From Limnohabitans sp. (lineage in GTDB: Bacteria > Pseudomonadota > Gammaproteobacteria > Burkholderiales > Burkholderiaceae_C): 64,000 bases of DNA. The position numbers and the translations under genes were made by a program. The DNA lies in the NCBI GenBank assembly GCA_030158125.1, contig JAOATL010000004.1:124001-188000 (forward strand). The letters run 5' to 3'. Below, in pieces: positions 63,238 to 64,000 of the stretch. Position 1 is the stretch's first letter; each line of letters starts with the position of its first letter. The notes below the pieces were generated by a model. The model was not told where the DNA came from and did not search any database. It saw nothing but the letters and a program-made list of their open reading frames with translations.

Positions 63238-64000
63238 ATGCACTTAAATGAACTCAAGGCACTGCACGTGTCTGAAGTCCTCAAGCAAGCCGACGAGCTT
63301 GAGATTGAAAACACAGGCCGCATGCGCAAACAGGAATTGATGTTTGCCATTATCAAAAAGCGCGCGCGCGCGGGCGAACAAGTATTTGCCGATGGTGTTC
63401 TGGAAATTTTGCCCGATGGGTTCGGCTTCTTGCGCAGCCCCGACACCAGCTACACCGCCAGCACCGACGACATCTACATCAGCCCCAGCCAAGTGCGCAG
63501 ATTCAATTTGCACACAGGCGACATGATTGAAGGTGAAGTGCGCATTCCCAAAGATGGCGAGCGCTACTTTGCACTTACCAAACTTGACAAGGTCAATGGC
63601 GATTTGCCGGAGAACAACAAGCACAAGATCATGTTCGAGAACTTGACGCCCTTGTTCCCGAACATCCAAATGCGACTTGAGCGTGACATCAAGGCCGAAG
63701 AAAATATCACCAGCCGTGTGATTGACATCATTGCCCCTATCGGTAAAGGACAGCGCGCGTTGATCGTGGCGCAACCAAAGTCCGGTAAAACGGTGATGAT
63801 GCAGCACATTGCACACGCCATCACTGCCAACAACCCCGACGTTCACCTCATGGTTTTGCTGGTTGACGAGCGTCCTGAAGAGGTGACCGAGATGCAGCGC
63901 ACAGTGCGCGGTGAAGTCATAGCGTCCACCTTCGATGAGCCAGCAGCACGTCACGTGCACGTGGCCGAAATGGTGATCGAGCGCGCCAAACGCTTGGTGG
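63238..64000 (+). CDS. rho: Transcription termination factor Rho (3' end outside window)
   Basis: 254 residues visible of about 420. The N-terminal helix bundle ([20 protein letters not shown]), the cold-shock-like RNA-binding domain ([39 protein letters not shown]) and the ATPase part with Walker [19 protein letters not shown] and Walker [21 protein letters not shown] are intact. It is an RNA-driven hexameric helicase that ends transcription. ATG at 63238 with an AGG ribosome-site core. No defect is seen in the visible part. Confidence 0.97.
   Translation, partial: MHLNELKALHVSEVLKQADELEIENTGRMRKQELMFAIIKKRARAGEQVFADGVLEILPDGFGFLRSPDTSYTASTDDIYISPSQVRRFNLHTGDMIEGEVRIPKDGERYFALTKLDKVNGDLPENNKHKIMFENLTPLFPNIQMRLERDIKAEENITSRVIDIIAPIGKGQRALIVAQPKSGKTVMMQHIAHAITANNPDVHLMVLLVDERPEEVTEMQRTVRGEVIASTFDEPAARHVHVAEMVIERAKRLV

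Overview
The window joins two kinds of DNA. Positions 1 to about 17,350 are the early half and head-packaging genes of a temperate podovirus-like prophage, cut by the left window edge inside its portal gene. From about 17,700 to the right edge is an ordinary bacterial chromosome. The chromosomal genes (phaC-phaA-phaB, aat-bpt, ilvB-ilvH-ilvC-pssA-leuA with a leader-peptide attenuator, sigma factor-DUF3619-DUF3106-RDD, moaA-mobA-moeA, dnaX-ybaB-recR next to SRP RNA, trxA-rho) point to a betaproteobacterium of the Burkholderiales, probably Comamonadaceae (Limnohabitans/Rhodoferax-like). The family is an inference from gene content and order; no rRNA gene is present to prove it.

Prophage layout. 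A CI-type S24 repressor (9316-10005, +) and a small Cro-like repressor (9048-9254, -) face away from each other across an operator region. Leftward from cro runs one long, tightly overlapping transcription unit: replication initiator (with a probable origin inside its linker DNA), small zinc-binding proteins, DUF1367, an HNH/Ref-like protein, RusA resolvase, HTH protein, terminase small and large subunits, a fused 2-oxoglutarate dioxygenase/GNAT protein, a coiled-coil protein and the portal. One lipoprotein gene (4892-5215) is inserted in the opposite direction. The repressor is followed by a co-translated membrane protein and a terminator. A second operator pair sits on a strong promoter at 10,499-10,537, which drives the rightward arm: small membrane proteins, RecT/Bet recombinase, PD-(D/E)XK exonuclease, SSB, DUF2303, a Tad2-like (DUF2829) anti-Thoeris candidate, small zinc-finger proteins and a PrtN-like activator. 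No integrase, lysis or tail gene lies in the window; those must be beyond the left edge or lost.

Chromosome layout. 17.7-19.1 kb: NfeD/SPFH pair. 19.2-22.9 kb: polyhydroxybutyrate synthesis. 22.9-27.0 kb: laccase-domain protein, maleylacetoacetate isomerase, two N-degron aminoacyl transferases, IclR regulator. 27.1-34.5 kb: PBP7-type endopeptidase and the branched-chain amino acid cluster with pssA embedded. 34.5-37.6 kb: ECF sigma factor cluster, DgkA, LOG-like protein. 37.6-43.7 kb: PII, NAD synthetase, FemAB/GNAT-like protein, and soluble plus membrane pyrophosphatases back to back. 43.8-49.1 kb: aldehyde dehydrogenase, SDR, molybdenum cofactor genes. 49.1-53.5 kb: RND efflux pair. 53.6-58.3 kb: RNase H, methyltransferase, glyoxalase II, MltD, orphan substrate-binding protein. 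58.4-64 kb: RecR, YbaB, DnaX with a nine-A slippery run, SRP RNA, flavoprotein, thioredoxin and the 5' part of rho.

Most interesting points: the dioxygenase-GNAT fusion in the packaging module, the origin-like repeats in the replication gene, matched operators at two promoters, the Tad2-like protein followed by a structured non-coding stretch, the leuA attenuator, and the dnaX poly-A run. All family calls come from reading motifs by eye; no database search was run.
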